Assembly (NCBI RefSeq): GCF_036417845.1 | Contig: NC_090012.1 | Location: 1,426,001-1,490,000 of the forward strand | Origin: Apteryx mantelli | Taxonomy: Eukaryota; Chordata; Aves; Apterygiformes; Apterygidae | Direction: 5' to 3' | Length of the DNA stretch: 64,000 nt | Shown here: piece by piece, positions 60,059 through 64,000 of the stretch | Position numbering within the stretch: the stretch's first letter is position 1 | Layout of the letters: each line of letters begins with the position of its first letter | Program-made: the position numbers and the translations under genes | Notes under the pieces: generated by a model | Database searches by the model: none | What the model was told of the DNA's origin: nothing | Seen by the model: the letters and a program-made list of their open reading frames with translations, nothing else

Positions 60059-63000
60059 ATCAAAACCGAAGGCAGGCATTAGTTACGGAGGAGGAAAACT
60101 GTATCAAAGTGAAGCATCTGGCAAGATGGGCAGCAACCATCCAGAGCAGTAGATTAAGGTGCAGATAGCAATTTGTGGAAAGCATCGGTATTGAAAGTAA
60201 AAGCCTTGTTTGTTTTCAGAAGAAAGGTCGGGCACTAAGTTGTACAGCCATCTGTAGAGCAAGTCGAGAATTGTAATAGCCCCTTTGTGCAGTTCTTCCT
60301 CTTCTGAGATATAAATGGATCTGTATTCTTTAAAGAGCTTACAGTCTTGGTGTTGATTACAGTTCCTGTGCAACTTGGATTTCACAATGTTATAATTTTA
60401 ATTTAACTGGCCATCTCTCAAGAGTCCTGCCCAGATTTTTGGTGCTAGCCTTGGGGAAGAGATGTTAGCACAATTGGCCTTTCAATACTAAAATAGTAGT
60501 TGTGATGAATATTATACAAGCCTTAGGAAGCAATGAGTAATTTGAGAGAGAAGCCATGCTATTGTCGTCTGTCGCTTTGACGTGATGCACACGCACAGGT
60601 GTGTGAGTATGTACAGATGAAGATGCATTTCTTTTGCATGCTGATACAGTTCACTATATATATATGCGTGTGTGTGTGTGTGTGTATGCGGCAGCCTTGC
60701 CTCAGTCAGGCTACTGGATTGAGCAACTCCTAACATCGTGAATTGACTCTTAACTCAGGGGTGTCAATCTAAGGAATTGTTTCCATGTCTAACTGAAAAA
60801 CTGGTGGCTGCTGTCTTCTCCCCTTACCCTGCTGTGTTCGGCTCAGGAAGAGAGGCTGTATCCAGTGCAGCTCTGAAGCCGGACAGGACCCTGGGCCATC
60901 TTCTTCTCATAGCCTACCTCAAAGTGCAAGAGAAAGGTGGGGCAGGCAACTGGTGCTCCAACACCCCTGAAGGGAACTGCAGGTGCTCCTGTTTTGTCTG
61001 CCAGTGCTTCATCAAATGATCAGCAGTTTCAGAAAGGTGATTCTGTATTTCTGAGCTAGGTTGGATGAACTTCAGTTTGTTCCGCAGTTGATATAAGCAG
61101 CAAATTACTAATGCTTCATAACCATCTGAATGATGTCCTAGTCAATTAGAAGCTGGATCTCATAACATCGAAGGCAATATTCTCCTAAGCATTGAATTTA
61201 TTCTTTCATAGCTGGTGATCATCGTATTTTTAATTAGCTGCAACTGCATGTTATAAATTAGAAGATCAATATTTAATAGTGATGGTTCGGTACAGATAAC
61301 TGAGAAACTATATATTGTGTGAAACTGCTGATAATATATCTTTGTTTTCTCTGTTGAGAGAAAAGCATAAAAATTGGGAGGCAGATCTCTTTTATTATTA
61401 AGTACAAAGTACTGTTGCTTAAAGGGCACAGCTGTCACTCTTGGGGAAAAGGTGATATATTGCCAGATCAATATAGCAGTGATTACATCTGTTGCGTGAA
61501 AAGCAGTTGGTATCAGCCACGCTACGTATGCTCAAAAATTCTTAAATTAGTTTAGTGCAGTGGAATGGAAGGCTTTGGAATAATGATAGATTTCAAATAG
61601 CAAACTGTCATCAGTTTTATAGCTCTGCGTTGGTCAAGCACGTTACAGAAGACTGAGGATCCTGCGTTTCCTTTCCAGGTGCTGTCTGGAAAGCTGCACA
61701 CAAGTGCCACGCATGCACAGCATGCCCTTGATGCGCTGGACCTTGCACATGCAGTGAATCAGTTCAACAAAACCTTCTGTCACTGGGGTCCCTCCGATAC
61801 CTTGAGCTCCCCCATCCCTTTCTTTCACACACCCTCTCCCCTTCCAGTTGAAAAGTTTAAATCACAGAAAAGAAATTGTTTTGCAAACCTTTAAAATGGC
61901 AGCTTTGGATGGGGGGCGAGTGGGGGCAGGTTGGCTAAAGCAGAAAAGATTAATTTAAGAGGCAATCTAGCAATGGCACTACATTTTCCTGTGGGCAACA
62001 CTGACTAGTTAGAATCCGAACAAAACAGCCCATCGAGGTTTTGAGCTGTTGGGTTTGTTTTGATTTTGTTGACAATGCTGTTATGAAATATTTTCCATCT
62101 CACAATGATATTTTGTCACAGGTTTTGTAAGCAGATTTTACAGTTGAGTTTTCACTGAAGGACTTTACTTGTTTCCTGGCTGACTGCAGTTTGCAGGGGA
62201 AACATTGGCACAGATTATTGTTTATAGATGATATTGCTCTTGTACGAGTTATTTGTCTAAATCTGATAGTTACTGTTCTGGTATTGCTCCCTTTGAAAGA
62301 TGGTGCTTACGGGCCAAATCCAAGCACGTGCAGACTTCTGTGACATTGGAGGCGTAGTAGAAAAGACAGCATACTTTCAGTTACCGAAAATGATTTGACA
62401 GACTTGCATCTAAGATTGCAGTTTTGGCAAGATTTACAGGTAATATGAAGCTAATTCTTACTGAAACTCTTAACACAAATGATGGTTTTGAGAAAAGTCT
62501 AATGGATAGTTGTTGCAGAATGAAATATTAAGATTTCTTGAGGAATTAAAAAAAAAAAAAAACTACAAAAGAATAGTCCAGTAAAAGGCTTTTGCTTCCC
62601 CAGAGATCAGAGAATCTCATGGCAAACATGGTTTCTGTATGATCCACAGGATGTCAGAAAGGCCCTCATTTAGAACTTCCTCTTTTTTGATGGTAAAGAC
62701 TATAGAATTTCAGCAATGGCTTTGCACACTGTAATACAGCATATACCGTACTTAGCTCTTCCTGATAATTAGTCAAATTACAGTACCTAACACTTCATCT
62801 AATACTCCCCACAATAAAGCAATGCGAAAGTTGTATAAAAGAGAAAAATCAGCAGCAAAAACTGCTGAATCAGCCAAATAATATGAGTCTTAAGTTAGAA
62901 AAACTTACTTTGCGTATGTTTTGCAATTACACCTCCCTCTCCAAGATGGGCAGACCCATAAAGACTAGAGTAGTGTAGTGCTAGAAAGAAGCTTTCTGTG

Positions 63001-63541
63001 TGGTGCTTCCTATGTATTGCTTCACGTTGCTTAGCTGGTCTTCTAAACAATGCATTTTTCCGCAGAGATTATTGGCAATGTTTCTTTGTTTTTTGCATGT
63101 TTCTGCCCTGAGGTTTGGTGAGAGTTTTGCTGATGTTGTACAACTTTAGGTTCTGTGCCATGGTTGGATGTAACGGTCAGCCATATTTTTATGGGAGGCC
63201 TGATCAAAGCCACCGAAGCATTGAAGGCAGGCAAAGAAATTCACCGTCTCGTCAGCTGCATCCCTTTATGACCCACCAAGATTCTTCTATTCTGCTTAGT
63301 TTCTGTGTAATTTGGTGTTTGACTTGATGCTTTGGGGGCTGGGACGTGGAGTGTGTGGGTGAAAACCCCAAAACGAACGAGCCTTCGAGGTACGTAGATG
63401 AGGGAGGAATGCTGGCTAGTCTGAGCCGTCATGTTCTGCAGCCCATCTCCTGTCAGGTTTTGTCACTGAACTGTGGCTGAACAGATGACTGAAAAGTTAA
63501 TTAGATATTTGTCTGATAATTGATAATGGTATGTGTTTTAG
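60059..63541. other. Intronic or intergenic sequence, nothing recognised
   Basis: Apart from the TA/TG microsatellite at 60.65 kb, the stretch has no named repeat and no recognisable coding exon. Open frames are short. Confidence 0.5.
60654..60686 (+). repeat. (TA)n/(TG)n microsatellite
   Basis: About five TA units, a short GCG interruption and about nine TG units. A dinucleotide repeat that is probably polymorphic. Confidence 0.9.
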
Positions 63542-63635
63542 GAAGGTGAATGTCAGGCCACAGAGCAAACTGAGCGGCGCTCTGCGGAGCACCGGCCACA
63601 CCAGCCAGATGAGCGCCGAGGGCCACGTTCACGTG
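63542..63635 (+). other. Exon-like GC-rich segment with acceptor and strong donor
   Basis: After TGTGTTTTAG (acceptor AG at 63,540-63,541) comes a 94-bp segment, much richer in GC and CpG than its flanks, that ends at GTG|GTGAGT (donor from 63,636). Entered in phase 2 it encodes 31 codons beginning KVNVRPQSKLSG and ending phase 0; this phase matches the LRFN donor at 56,917. Entered in phase 0 it is also open (starting EGECQATEQTERR). I recognise neither peptide. It may be an alternative exon of the LRFN transcript, an exon of another gene or a chance GC-rich patch. The polypyrimidine tract is weak. Confidence 0.3.
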
Positions 63636-64000
63636 GTGAGTGCGGGAGAATCAACGGCTGTATGTTACTGAAAGTTGCACCTGGAAAAGCAAAGGAACGA
63701 TGAGTCATTTGCTTTCTAGAGTCCTGGTCCTGTGAGACAACAGTACGTTGGTGTTTTTGTTGGCATTGTGTAATGTGTAATGACATCGCTGAACTAAATT
63801 GGTGGAGGAAAGGGAAGAGCAAAGAGTGGGATGTACTTTGAGGATTCACCGCACTCTGTGTTCAGGCAGTAAAGGAGATGTAGAACCAGAGAGCAACATC
63901 CAGGACAAAGGCTAATTCCATGAAGCAACGTGTGCAGGGCAGAGAAGGGCTGAATCCGCTATATGCGTTAGGAATTGTTAATGTAGTCTGGGCATTTTAA
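63636..64000. other. Right end of the window, nothing recognised
   Basis: No gene or named repeat. If 63,542-63,635 is an exon, this is the start of its downstream intron. Confidence 0.4.

Noticed and set aside
60654..60686. Z-DNA or regulatory role of the TA/TG repeat
   Set aside because: Ordinary dinucleotide microsatellite; nothing nearby supports a role.
63553..63849. 98-codon minus-strand frame
   Set aside because: Antisense shadow of the GC-rich exon-like segment; no domain.

Overview
This is vertebrate nuclear DNA, most likely from a bird. Evidence: several CR1 LINE fragments (3' tails near 7.6 kb and 2.75 kb, a long 3' portion at 23.7-24.2 kb, an inverted copy at 53.2-53.6 kb, and a reverse-transcriptase scrap with FADD at 17.6 kb); a few old MIR-like SINE remnants; no dense young SINEs; and overall low repeat content. 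A crocodilian or turtle is less likely, because their CR1 density is usually higher. No bacterial, plasmid, phage or CRISPR features were seen, and no endogenous retrovirus was recognised.

Only one protein-coding exon is certain. At 55,522-56,916 on the + strand lies the large first coding exon of a synaptic adhesion-like molecule (LRFN/SALM family). It encodes a signal peptide, LRRNT, leucine-rich repeats, LRRCT, an Ig-like domain and the start of a fibronectin III domain. It ends at a phase-2 splice donor. By remembered family sequences it is closest to LRFN3 (SALM4). The exon carrying the rest of FN3, the membrane segment and the tail is not in the window.

The left end (1 to about 1,320) is a very GC-rich CpG island that looks like a divergent promoter. 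A + strand donor (903) closes a probable non-coding first exon with a short uORF. A - strand donor (46/47) closes a short open first exon of an unidentified neighbouring gene. Between them are three tandem 46-47 bp units, each with a joined YY1/E2F-like site, plus an E-box and GC boxes. If the island is the promoter of the LRFN gene, the intron in its 5' UTR is about 54.6 kb. That is an inference from two compatible splice sites and no better promoter in between.

The remaining sequence (903-55,521 and 56,917-64,000) reads as intronic or intergenic DNA: AT-rich, stop-laden in all frames, with homopolymer runs, ancient repeats and several AT-rich, homeodomain-site-rich blocks that look like conserved enhancers. 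Points worth testing are a GC-rich exon-like segment at 63,542-63,635 whose phase fits the LRFN donor, an exon-like segment at 30,195-30,264 behind a strong acceptor, a small CpG cluster with two CTCF-like motifs at 2.1-2.3 kb, GC-rich patches at 18.1-18.4 and 28.5-28.8 kb, and two clear inverted repeats at 19.07 and 40.2 kb. No wholly new system can be demonstrated from sequence alone.
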